A stretch of 64,000 nucleotides of DNA from Leucaena leucocephala (lineage: Eukaryota; Streptophyta; Magnoliopsida; Fabales; Fabaceae): positions 17,693,001 to 17,757,000 of the forward strand of contig CM073515.1 of the NCBI GenBank assembly GCA_037074615.1, given 5' to 3'. The notes under the pieces were generated by a model. That model saw only the letters and a program-made list of their open reading frames with translations, made no database searches and was not told where the DNA came from. Position numbers and translations under genes: made by a program. Shown in pieces: positions 48,388 through 59,565 of the stretch (its first letter is position 1; each line of letters starts with the position of its first letter).

Positions 48388-50152
48388 TAGAAGGAATTGG
48401 AAGACACGCAGCAGAAATTAACTTAAAAATTTTTCCATTCCCTGCCAGGATCTACCGTATGTGTTTAAGTCAATGGAAAGAAGTATTACCCTCAGTATTC
48501 AATTGCGACTTTCTCAGCTTCTGGTTACGACGTCCACAGCTTCTCTTCGCGACTCGTGATCTCTTTTCGATCGCAAGAAGTCGACGACTCAGGTCGGCTT
48601 CCTCTACTAGTATCCACACGAACAGGTTCTAACCACGAATGACGTGCTAGCGCCTCCTGTCCCTCCAGGGCTTACTCAAGAATTCGTCCTCTCCGTCTCT
48701 ATTTTGGTAGTTTCTTATCTGCAAACCTTTTGCGAATTCCTATTCACACTTTTTTTTGTCCCAACCATAGCTCCTAAATATCATATATATAGGATGCTAT
48801 GCGTGTTACTACAGACTTGAATTTTTGGAATTAATCTTATATTAATTATGAAATTAATACAATATCATATATTATATAATTTGATAAGAAACTAATTAAA
48901 TAAATAGTGTTTGTATTAAATCTGTCCCGCAGATTTAATTCACCCATTTATTTAATTTAAAATAAAGATAAGACGGAATTACATTTGATTTATTCTCATA
49001 AATCAAATTTGAGATATCATATCAATTTGAATTTCAAATTCAAACGTGATAGAGATTTAATTTTATCCTTATAAATTAAATCTTGTAAATATCTCTTATA
49101 TGAGATATCATATCAATTTGAATTTCAAATTCAAATGTGATAGAGATTTAATTTATCTTTATAAATTAAATCTTGTAAATATCTCTTATATATATAATAT
49201 TTATACGAATTTATATATATGTGAATATAAATATAAATAAATATATACATCCACCCTGGATCATTCATTGAATATGGACATGTCTTAGATTCAATGAATC
49301 TGGACATCATAGCTCGTGTTGGGCTATTTTGTGTGCAACCCTATAGGTCCATATGAAGTTGGCAGTGGGCCATTTACTATACTGACTCACAAGTCATAAG
49401 CGATCTCTAGCAAGACATAACGACTACACAAATCATATGAGGATCGATGAACGATGTAACCTTTTATACAACCATATCATGTCCCTTTTGTCACACGATA
49501 TTTTGGTCATGGATGAGGCATGGAGAATGTCATCCTCCTATTCCTGACCGTTACTTTCTCGATCCCTGAGTAGTCTGACTATATAAATGGAACTATCTTT
49601 CCATTATAGTATGGCCATACATTTCTCAGACTCACTCATCGAGGGGCCCAGTAATATCTCTCTATGAATGTGAGGGACAAATTCCGTCTTGACTGTTCAC
49701 ATTCCTCCGCACAGAAAATCACTAAACTCGAACATAGTCTTTATGATCACTCGGTCAAAAGTGACTTTTGACTAGGTCAAAGCTGAGCGTTTGTCATGTA
49801 GGAATCTATGATGATCTCAGGTCAAAGGGCATAGTGACATGGTTTGTATATGAGAGAAGCTTATGACTTAACCCATGCATCTCTCTCATAGCGGGTCAGT
49901 CTAACACCTTGTACTCTTACATGTGCCTATGACTTTGATTTATATCTCTATACATCTTCAAAATCATACTGGTCTTATTTCATCTCTGCTCCCGCATAGA
50001 TGACCGACCAGGGACATTTAGGATAAGATCATGAGTTATCCAAGGATAGTCATCACAGTAAACATGCAAATATATGATAACACAATTAATAAATTCATAA
50101 ATCAATAATATTCATAAGACAATGATTGGCCCATAGGGCACAATTTCCAACA
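48388..50152 (-). mobile_element. Outermost K-family LTR (about 1765 bp)
   Basis: On the plus strand it runs from TAGAAGGAATTGG to TTTCCAACA. It serves as 5' LTR for gag copy 2. Its outer flank reads ACCTCCCACTTTC, a purine tract on the minus strand like the 3' LTR's inner flank (ACCTCCCACTTGT at 34318), so it may instead have been the 3' LTR of a further lost copy. No 5-bp duplication is shared with the left edge of the complex (ACTTG at 32566-32570). Confidence 0.85.
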
Positions 50153-52338
50153 ACCTCCCACTTTCTACTCCTAGACGAAGAAATGAATCACACCTAGAAG
50201 AACACTATTAAATTTAAGATAACAACATAATCCATAGTGTATCCTAAAAACAAATAATTCGTCATCTTTTGGGAATTCAAAGGTGATAATGTGAGAAATG
50301 CCAAGCAATCAACTACTAAGTGAAATCAACCTCAACTGTATGAGCATAATAGATTCTCTCAAAGGATGTAAGTGTTTAGCTCTATATTTTCTCTCATTGT
50401 TAGGGTTCTTTCACTCAAATTCAAATTGGAAAACACCGTACCATATGCTAGTAATGGCTCTAAATCTCAGCAACTATATAACACTTATGCAAAGAATCAA
50501 AAGGTATTTTAGGGTTGAAATGGTGGAGATAGGCCACATGGAATGCAATATGAAGAATAGAAAGTACTGTATGCATTAAACAATGAATCTGTAGCATGAA
50601 TTCATGTCTCTAGGGATATAGTTGTGGTAATTGTGCTAATAAGAGTTGATAATGGTGCTCTCCTCTCTTTTCTTTTCTTTTCTTTTTCTTTTCTTTTTCT
50701 TGCACTCTCTCTTTTTCTTTTTCTTTTTGTTTTCTTTTTCTCTTCTTCTTTTATTTGGCACCTGATTCATGGAAACTGCAGCACAATAACACAACAATAA
50801 TGAATTTTTTGCATGAGTAAAAATTTATTTTAGAATGATGTTTATGCACATATGACTTTCTATAAGAATAATGAAAAGAAAAAGGGATGGGCTCAAAAAG
50901 AGGTGACTAAGTGTGTAATATGTAGTAGGCTTGTGTTTGGGATAAAATGGTTCATAAAGAATACCTCTATCATGTTCAATTCATAAATGTGCAAGTAATT
51001 CTAAACTCAAAGCCAAGACAAGTTCTAAATGATATAAACCAATTGAATAATCACTCAATATAGAATTTAAGGTCGAGAATCCTTCCAACAAAGGTTTTGA
51101 TCTAGATTGCTCATAGGCTAAAGTCTCAAACAATATTCATTATTCACTAGGCATTAAAACACTCATCACAACTAAAAACCCTCTAAACGATGATTTAAAT
51201 GTTTCAAAGTAATCACTTAGAACCATGTGATAATACAAATCTAACAGCAAAAGCTTAGGTGTTTCAAATTCAATTTCCAAGATTTTCTAGAAATTTCAAG
51301 TGAGGCAGTGGTTTCTAGGAGCTAAAAAGGTTTTGCAATAAGGGAATAATGAATCATTTGTGAAATAATCTTAGTAGTCTAAAAGGGATCCTTCTATAAA
51401 GCTTTGCATAAGGCAAAGAGAAGGTAATTGGACATTTTTCAAATATAAGTCACGACTGAAAATAGTAGAGGTCGCGACCACTTGTCACAGGGGTGCATGC
51501 TCAGGATTTTAAAAACATTTAGTCGTGACCACAGAATGTACCTTTCATGACACAAATATATAGAGAGGAATAGTCAAGACTAGATAGGTACTCATGTCAC
51601 GACTCAAATCAACAGAGAGTTATTGTTGCGACTAATATGTACATAAGTCACGACTGTAGTTTATAGAGAGCATGTTAAGTCTAAAATTCTATTACAGGTC
51701 GTGTCCAAAAAGCACATATGTTGCGACCAGTTTTCACAGAGACTACTGAGTGATAATGGTCAAAGTCCCAAAACGTTTTTCATGCTAACACCTTTCTAGT
51801 TATCAACACAGTTTAAAGTGGGGATCCAATTCTCAGCAATTCATCACACATTAAGATTAACAATGAAAATTTTGTGATGAAAGATTGGATTAATCGAAGA
51901 ATTTCACATTGAGTAGCACAGAAACATAGACATCTCCCCTACACTTAAACTTGATAGTGTCCTCACTGTCAACATAACTAAAGTAGAAAAGATCCTAATC
52001 ACTTTGTAAAGTTAATCAAATCTAGCTCCAAAATAGCATGTAGCCTAATCACTCAATGCAAATTAATAGTTCAGCACACAGTCACATTCAAGTCATGCAA
52101 AGCAATGCTAGGAAGGTAGAGACGACATGATGGGTAAGCTAAGATCATGCATGTGAGTGTGTAAGTTTCACATAGAACAATCCATGAGTAAGCGACACAT
52201 GGTCAGTAACGAGTTGTTGTTTAAAACAGAAAGATGCCTAGAATAAATAGAAAATGAAACTATCCTACTGAAACATCAAGCAAAAAAATTAATTACTACT
52301 TCTACTGGTCGTCCATTTCAAATCATCAAACCAACATG
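50153..52338 (-). mobile_element. E-family internal non-coding region
   Basis: No retroviral domain is visible here. It contains a pyrimidine microsatellite at about 50660-50752 and a cluster of GTCGCGAC-like motifs at 51449-51740. The phrase 'ctcccctacacttaaacttg' (51936) is typical of the noncoding 3' part of plant Ty3/gypsy elements. The plus-strand frame at 50298-50579 has no family likeness. The exact join with the copia complex between 50153 and about 50280 is unclear. Confidence 0.5.
50660..50752 (+). repeat. (TTTTC)n pyrimidine microsatellite
   Basis: Imperfect TTTTC/TCTTT repeats over about 90 bases. Confidence 0.85.
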
Positions 52339-53644
52339 TTAAGCACATACCACATTAGGCAAATTTGTAAAAGGCAAGAGATAGGAAAGGGACAATCTGG
52401 CCTTAGGAGGGCGGTGGGAAATCATAAACTTTAAGAGATGGCTGTTTGATTGGAAGGTTTTCCCCATTACCCTGTCTCTCCACTTTAGCATTCCACAATT
52501 GCGCATCTTATGCTGAGATTCGTCAAAGCTCGTCTTGAATTTTTTCTCTTTAAACTTGAAGTTGCCCAACTGTGGTTGGCATGTAGCAGCAACAGACTTG
52601 GGAAATTTTTTCTTTGCATCCTTCATATATTCCCTGCAGTTGCTCTTTTCTAACTTGTGTAGATCCTCCAATTTATTATCTGCTTCCCCAAGTGTCGCAC
52701 CAAGCTGATGTTGGTCTACGATTGTAACATACTTGGGATCATTCTTTTCCATACCTATATTATTATTAGAGATCAAATCTTTCAAAAACCTTAAGGTATG
52801 AGATGTAATTTTGGAATGAGAATGAGGGTGAGAAGAGTTAGAATGTATTGACCCTTTAACCAAAATAGTAAACTGTGGAACTTAAGGAGTTTGGAGTTCC
52901 CTGGTTACCTCTGGCATTTATGGTCGTGACCTTTCAGCTTCTCGTCGCAACTCCAGTTGGCAGGGCGTGCCTCTAGAACTTGTTGTCACAACCTATTCAT
53001 CTTTTAGTTGTGACTTGGGGTCACAGAAAGGTTGTCCCTCAGCAGATTGATGTTTAGTCTGACATCTTCATCTTTGTGTCATGACTGCTTGTCTCTAGAG
53101 TTTTGTGTCGTGACCTTAAAGCCATGCGGTCATGACTCATATTCACAGTGAGTCTCATATTGATATTTTGTCACGATGTGCAGGTTATTTAGTTGTGACA
53201 TTAGGTTATCGAAACTCGACCCTTCTTCAATTGTTGCACTTCCAGCTTCCATAACATCTTGGGATCCTACAAGATCATTCAACAAACCTTTTGCAAATGC
53301 ATTATCTCTATCATTATCATGCAAACTCAATTCATGTTCATCCCTAGTCTCTTCAATGGCATTCAAAGAAGTAAAAACATAATTATCAGGAGGAAATTTC
53401 ATTACTTCATTCATGTTGAAGGTTACTACATGCTCTCTAACTTCCATTGTATGGAACTATGCTTCATACTAATGATGGTATTGGAAGTTTGGAGGAAAGG
53501 TCGGCCTAGGATCAAAGTGATGTCATTTACTAACTCATTGGACATATCCATAACATAAAAATCAGTTGGGAACATTAAGTCCTTGACCTGCACTGGAATA
53601 TCCTAAAGGATTCCCTTAGGATACCTAATTGACCTATCAGCTAA
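52339..53644 (-). pseudogene. E-family coding-like region of unknown domain
   Basis: Two minus-strand frames, 52339-52863 (175 residues, Lys/His-rich) and 53130-53447 (106 residues, acidic), lie downstream of the protease. I recognise no reverse transcriptase or integrase motif in them. Between them, 52923-53200 carries a cluster of GTCGTGAC/GTCACGAC-like motifs. This may be a remnant of pol too decayed to see, or sequence particular to a non-autonomous element. Confidence 0.4.
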
Positions 53645-55760
53645 CTAGAGTACTACGCTTGTGTCTCTAAGATTATTGATACCTAAAGCTTGATATACCA
53701 ACCAAGGTATTACATTAATGGCTGCCCCTAGATCTAGTAACGCTCCCTTAATAGGAACATTTCCTATAGTGCATGGGATTGTGTAGGATCCTGGGTCTTG
53801 GCACTTAACAGGTAGTTTAGCCTTAAATAGTGATGACACATTAGCACTCACCTGGATTCTCTTAAGAGACAAACTTCTTTTTATCAGCACAAAGTTCTTT
53901 CAAAACTTTTACATATTTAGGGTTTCTCTTGAGGAACTCAACTAAAGGGATGTTTATTTCTAACTTCTCGAATAGAATATAAGCATCTTTTGCAAAATTA
54001 GGGTCAATGTTTTTCTTTCTAATAAAGTAAGAGTTAGGAAAAGGGAGATCTTTTATACTTACCTCCTTACCTTTTGGCATAGAGGCTCCTTGCTTGCTCG
54101 ACTCTAACTTCTCCTCAGGTTACTTTCCTTTATAAGCTGGACTTGGTACTGTTGCTGCTTTTTCTTTTAGTTCTTGTATCTCTACTTGGGCTTGTGAGTT
54201 CTCTCGTTGGGTTGGCTTCTTCATTATAAGCTGCTGTTCTTTAGAACTTTTAGATTTTCCAATTTGTACCTTTCTGCCACTTCTGAGAGATATAGCATTC
54301 ATACCCCTCAGATTAATGACAGTGTTCAAAGGTATGCTGCCACTACTATTTCCTTAAATGCCACTCACTGTATTAGAGACTTGAGTTAAGTGACTTGTGA
54401 TATATGTATTCCTGGAACTTAACTCTTCAAGTTTCCAGTGCACATCAGCATTATCCTTCTGCATACTTTGAAGGATTGAAGCTATGAAGGTGAATTGACC
54501 ATTATTCTCCTTGAGCTTATTGTCTATATTCATCATTATACCGTCCATATTGTTCATTTGCGTAGCCATATTCTTTAACAATGGAGAAGTCTCATGTGGC
54601 CTTGATGTTAATAAGGTATTAGGGTGAGTTGGAACTATAGACCTTGCATTATTTTAGTAGTTGCTTGAGGAAGCACCACCTACTTAAAATTGGTTTGGCC
54701 TATTTTTCACGCTCCCCCACCTAAATTTTGGGTGGTCTCTCCAACCAAGGTTGTATATGTTAGAGCATGGGTCTCTCTTTTGGTATTGACTGTCTCTCCT
54801 TGATACATTACTACTACTTCTTCATGCTATCTGGCACAGGTACTAGTAGCATGCATCATTGAACCGCATGATTCATATCCTATAACCAAGGCTTGTGAGG
54901 TATCCACTGCATGAACTTGTTTTCTGGAATATAGCTCTCTTTTAATCAAATTCATCCTCTTCTCTATTCTATTTCCCAGCGCTACTATTTCTACTAAGAT
55001 CTCTTTTGAATTACCTGAGGAAGATGTGGGCATTCTCCTTGGATACCCTGTCAGATGGTCTTCATTGGCCATTTTCTTGAATAACTCCCAACTTGTTTGT
55101 GGAGTCTTATCTCTCAAGGATCCATTTGCTGTAGCATTCAAGGAAACCTGATTATGAGGAAGTAGACTATAAAAGAAAATGTATACTAAATCAGCCTTAG
55201 TCATGTTGTGGTAAGGGCATCAAGCCAATAGGTTAAGAAACCTCATCCAATACTCATGTAAAGATTCTTCATCTTATTGCAGAATATTAGTGATCTCCTT
55301 CTTCATTCGAGTGGTCTTTGAAGCTAGGAAAAAATGTTCAAGATACGTTGACTTCAGCTAATCCCATGTAAGAGTGGAGAAATGAGTTAGCAAATTGTAT
55401 AGGCACTCCTTAGCCTTCCCTTCTAAGGTAAAATAGAAACATCTCCTTAAGACATCATCCAGTGCAGTCATTGGAGGCTTCATTGAAGAACAAATCATAT
55501 TCATGGTTTGTAAGTGCTTGTGTGGACATTCTCTTGCAAAACCACGAAATTCAGGTAAGGTTGCAATCAAAACTCCTTTAATCTCAAAATTAGCTTCTTC
55601 AGTATAGAAACCATAAGGATCATAATTCACATACGAATGATTAATTTCCCTCACACTTCTATTATCTTCTGTATTCATTGTTATTTCATTTTCTCTATGC
55701 CCATTATGATTAATATCAACCATATTCAGTTCAGTTTCAGACTCTGGAATACTATAAGAG
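53645..55760 (-). pseudogene. Ty3/gypsy (Athila/Tat-like) gag and protease remnant
   Basis: In element order, 55358-55723 is the gag core (LIATLPEFRGFARECPHKHL, then FYFTLEGKAKECLYNLL), matching the retrotransposon gag pattern of plant Ty3 elements. 54827-55204 is the gag continuation. 54120-54581 is the gag linker. 53862-54080 is the pre-protease region (KLEINIPLVEFLKRNPKYVK, LKELCADKKK). 53645-53890 is an aspartic protease (IPCTIGNVPIKGALLDLGAA, then INVIP). The catalytic triad is usually D-T/S-G or D-L-G-A in this group, and DLGA is retained. Frames are split by stops and shifts, so it is inactive. Reverse transcriptase, RNase H and integrase are not found downstream. Confidence 0.9.
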
Positions 55761-56306
55761 GAACTAGATTTTACTTATTCTTCTCTAAATTTCTTAAATT
55801 CTCTCTTTAGTTTCCTAAGTCTTTTCTCAATTTCATGTTTAAAAGGCACTAATGGTCAGTTCTTTTCTGCATGCAAAGCAGAAACAATAAAGAATAATCA
55901 ATACAATTAGTCAGAGTTAGTCACGAAAGTTGCACAGTAGAAAATTTTCAGTTAATAGCAACTAAAGTGAGTTTTAGTCGTAACACATATCACAGAGAGC
56001 AGTAGGCACGACTGAAGGTTTCAAATGTTGCGACTAGTTTTCTCAAAGTAGTCAAATTTCCCAAGGAAGCAATTAGGTTGTGACACAAATGGTTTTTGGT
56101 CACGACTTAAAGTCACAGAGGGTAATTGTCATGATGCAGTGAGTTTAGGTCGCAACTCACAATTACAGAGATTGATTTTTTTGCAGAAACTTAGAAAAGT
56201 ATAGAATGCAATTTAAAAACTACTAAAAACTAAAATGTAAATAAAAGTAAGAAAAATGACTCATATAGCTAATGAAATTGACAAACAATTCTAGGGAACC
56301 AATTAC
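55761..56306 (-). other. E-family leader between primer site and gag
   Basis: No coding frame. It contains the third internal cluster of GTCACGAC/GTTGCGAC-like motifs interspersed with CACAGAG (about 55920-56170). Confidence 0.55.
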
Positions 56307-56330
56307 TTGGCTCCCTTATAACATCACCAT
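56307..56330 (-). other. Degenerate primer-binding site of E family
   Basis: The minus strand just inside the LTR reads ATGGTGATGTTATAAGGGAG. Against the Athila-type tRNA-Asp site TGGCGCCGTTGCCGGGGA, it keeps 12 of 19 positions and most changes are transitions. The position is right; the match is weak. Confidence 0.4.
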
Positions 56331-57372
56331 TGATAAGGGCGAGCAGATTGTCGTGGTCTGATCCATCAAAATAAAGTTAATTGCACCCAATATAATATAG
56401 TATAAGGCACAACCCTATCGTTCTTTTCGAGGAGCCTTTTATTTGGAAACCTAGTAGATTGGATGTCAAAATTAATGAAAAACCAGAGCATGGATAAAAT
56501 GGTTTTTAGGGTTTTAGTGATTGATGCAATAAAAGTAGGGCACAGAAAAGTAAATATTTTTGGATTTTTGATTAAGATGAAAATGAGTTAGTTTGCTTAA
56601 GAAATATGTTATGAAAGACTCTTGATGATGAAAAGGTATCTATCCTTACTCTCACGTTAAAATTGGAGTTTTGAAATCACTAAGTCTCAAAGAAAACCTC
56701 AATCGATCGATTGAGTTCAAAACCCTAATTTTCTTTAAACCCCTTTAATCAATGCTAGTTTAAGAACTATTAGCGAACTATCAGAAACAACATAGTGTGT
56801 AAGTTGAATTAGATGATGAAAATGCCCTCGAATGGTCGTAGATCGAAAACCCTAGATTTCAAGCAATTGAATTAATTTATAACGATCGCTAGTAATAACC
56901 CAAATTTCTTAAAATCAAAACTAAAATATTCTATTAAAAAGAAAATGTTCAAATCATCCGAATTCAATTACAAAGTCTAATATGAGAATGATCAATCGAT
57001 ATTCAAAACTTGCTCATAAAATGAAAACCCTAGATCTAGCAGTAATCATAACATAAGAAGATGCAAATTAGAACAGTAAAAACTCCCCGTTTTAGTATAT
57101 GAGCTCAAGATATCAAATCCATCACCAAGAGACTAAAGATTTAGCCTCTCATGACTCCTGATGTAGTGTAATCGCTGCCCAGATTTGATGCCATGAAGAA
57201 ACGATGAGAAGATGGTGTAGAGATGTTGAAAAGTCTATGGAGAGGTGGAGAATGATGGAAGATGTGGAGAAGGTGATAAGAAAGTGCTAGAGTACTGCTT
57301 TTTAACCTAATCAGGTCAAAAACCATCCTCCCCCTTTGACGACAGCCCTCCTCTGCTTTTATTTCTACATCA
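56331..57372 (-). mobile_element. 5' LTR of the E-family element, cut by a T-family LTR
   Basis: It begins TGATAAGGGCGAGCAG and matches 31093-32100 along its length. At about 57372, after 'cttttatttctacat', it stops and a T-family LTR end (TGAAACATCC) follows. The remaining ~400 bases of the LTR should lie beyond the nested T elements, outside the window. Confidence 0.8.
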
Positions 57373-59565
57373 TGAAACATCCTTACTTTCATATATCTTA
57401 CGGACCATTCAGTAGCATTTAGAACCACTTACAAGACTTTGGACATCCATTAGCTAAATCTGGAATTTTTCTGTTTCTTGAGTTACTGTTCATATGGCAT
57501 TCTAGATTACGCGATGAACTTCAAAAAATCATAATTAATTCTAGAAAAATAAAAATGAAGTGGTTCAAAAATATACATGAAGATAACATCTTGAAATTTA
57601 ATAGAAAAATAATTTTCAAACCAAATACTGAGCCAATTAATACAGTTTATTCACCAAATGTTACTGTTCATTTGGTCTAAAATTCTAAAAACAGATTCTG
57701 GTAACTTCCTTTGAAAAATTAGTTATCTTTGTACAGACATTGAAATAAGGCGTTCTTAATGTCAAAACGAAGCTTGACATGTTAACTAAATGTATGTAAA
57801 ATATCATACATTTATCTCATCATTTACTATTTTTTATTGCATCATAATCATCACCACTTGCATTGGTCAAATAGTAACATTACATATAACAATTCTTTAC
57901 ATAACATTTATACTATCCAATCCCTAACTTCACTTCATGCTTCTTCGATCCTCTTTCATTATTAAAAAACCTATAAGATTGGGATTACATGGAATGAGAT
58001 GAGATTTCTGGGGAAATCTCAGTAGCAAAAGATACTAAACAATGTATGTATTAATGTAAATACTTGTGCTTGCTTGAGAAAGTGTTAACATTGTGTAATG
58101 TGCATGCTTCTATGTAACATATGAAATAAAATTGGTTAAAGTAATCATAGAAACAGAGCTTCATACATAAGCACATATGCAACACAATTTAACAAAGTCA
58201 TAGCACAACCAATCATAGCATTCAATGCATACAAATTTAAGATAAGTTTACTACCTTATACACTTGACTTTCTTTCAGTTTATCTTGTTTTTTTCTTCTC
58301 ACTTTTCTTTGATGTGTGGTTGCCTCTCTTGAGCACACCAATCAATTTCTAACATCACAACCATTCATCCATCACCATCTAATTTTCTTGAGTATTAACC
58401 TCACTTTAACTAACATAACTTCCTCTTGAACATTAAGCTCATTTAACTGTATTAACTTCCTTAATCTTAACTAATGGACTTAGCCTTTGAATCAATTGAT
58501 ATCTTGACTTTACCCTACACAATTTCATCTTTTGAATCCATTTATAAGCTTAGAATCATGAAATTCCAGCTCCTTCATGGCCTTCTGGACAGAACCGAAC
58601 ACATGTACACAATTCCTTCAAAAATTCTCATTTTGATTCTAATGCTTCCCATACTTGTTTCTCCACTTTATCCCACACAAATTTTCATTTTAAAATCATT
58701 GTAAGAATCAAAATAATGAAATTCCAATCACTGTTCATGCAAGTGAATAGTAGCATAGAAGAATTTCAAAAACTACAATATCAGAATTTCAATGCTTCCA
58801 AGGTTCAAAACCTATCCAATCCTACACAAAATCATCATATAAATTCAATGGAAGCTTTAAATCATTGAAATTTTATTTCCTTTCATCATCAAAAGTGCAA
58901 ACTAAACTGGTTCAACCATGGAAAAGTCAAGAAGATCAACTTGATTCAACAACCAATCAATTAATTAGCCAACCAATCACTTAACTAGCTTGTTTAAGCT
59001 TCAATCATAAATCTCTAACTTTAATTTATTCTTTCTCCTTTCATCTAACATTTTTGGATACCACAACACCTTAGAGAAAACTCAAATTTTCTCCATGAAA
59101 ATCCTAAGTTCAAGCTCCCAAAGCAAAGGAAAATAAGTTAGGATAGATCGCTTACCTTTAATCTCTAGCTTGCTTGAACTTTGGTACCTTGAATCTTCTT
59201 TGTCTTGGCTTGAGTTTTTATTTTGCAAGAGTTTCCCCAAGGGTTCTTGAGCTCATGGTTTGGAGGATGAAATGAGGGGGTATTTATAGAAAAATCTCAT
59301 GGAAAATCAATGGCCAAGATTACTTTGTGCACTATTTGATCTAAAGGCTCACATTTAATCTTGGATTTAACTTTTTCAAACAAAGAGAATTATGACATCA
59401 TCCATGACATCATCAAAGAACAACTCATAGGGCTAGGTGGGAAAATTCTAAGGGAGAGAATTTTATAGAAAAATTATAGTCAAATCTTGTACCGGCTCAG
59501 TTTGATTCCCTAAAAATCATACTATTTTATAAATCTAATTTTCTGAAATTCCATAATATGTTTTC
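57373..59565 (-). mobile_element. T-family LTR, 3' two-thirds
   Basis: It starts with the LTR end TGAAACATCCTTACTTTC and runs in register with the LTR at 59566 through 'gaatgagatgagatttctgg' (57991) and 'gagggggtatttatag' (59274). It is interrupted at 59565, where a complete T LTR begins. Its missing part should lie right of the window if the second element was inserted into it. Confidence 0.75.

Noticed and set aside
50298..50579. 93-codon plus-strand frame
   Set aside because: Opposite to the element orientation, with no recognised domain, in E-family non-coding sequence.
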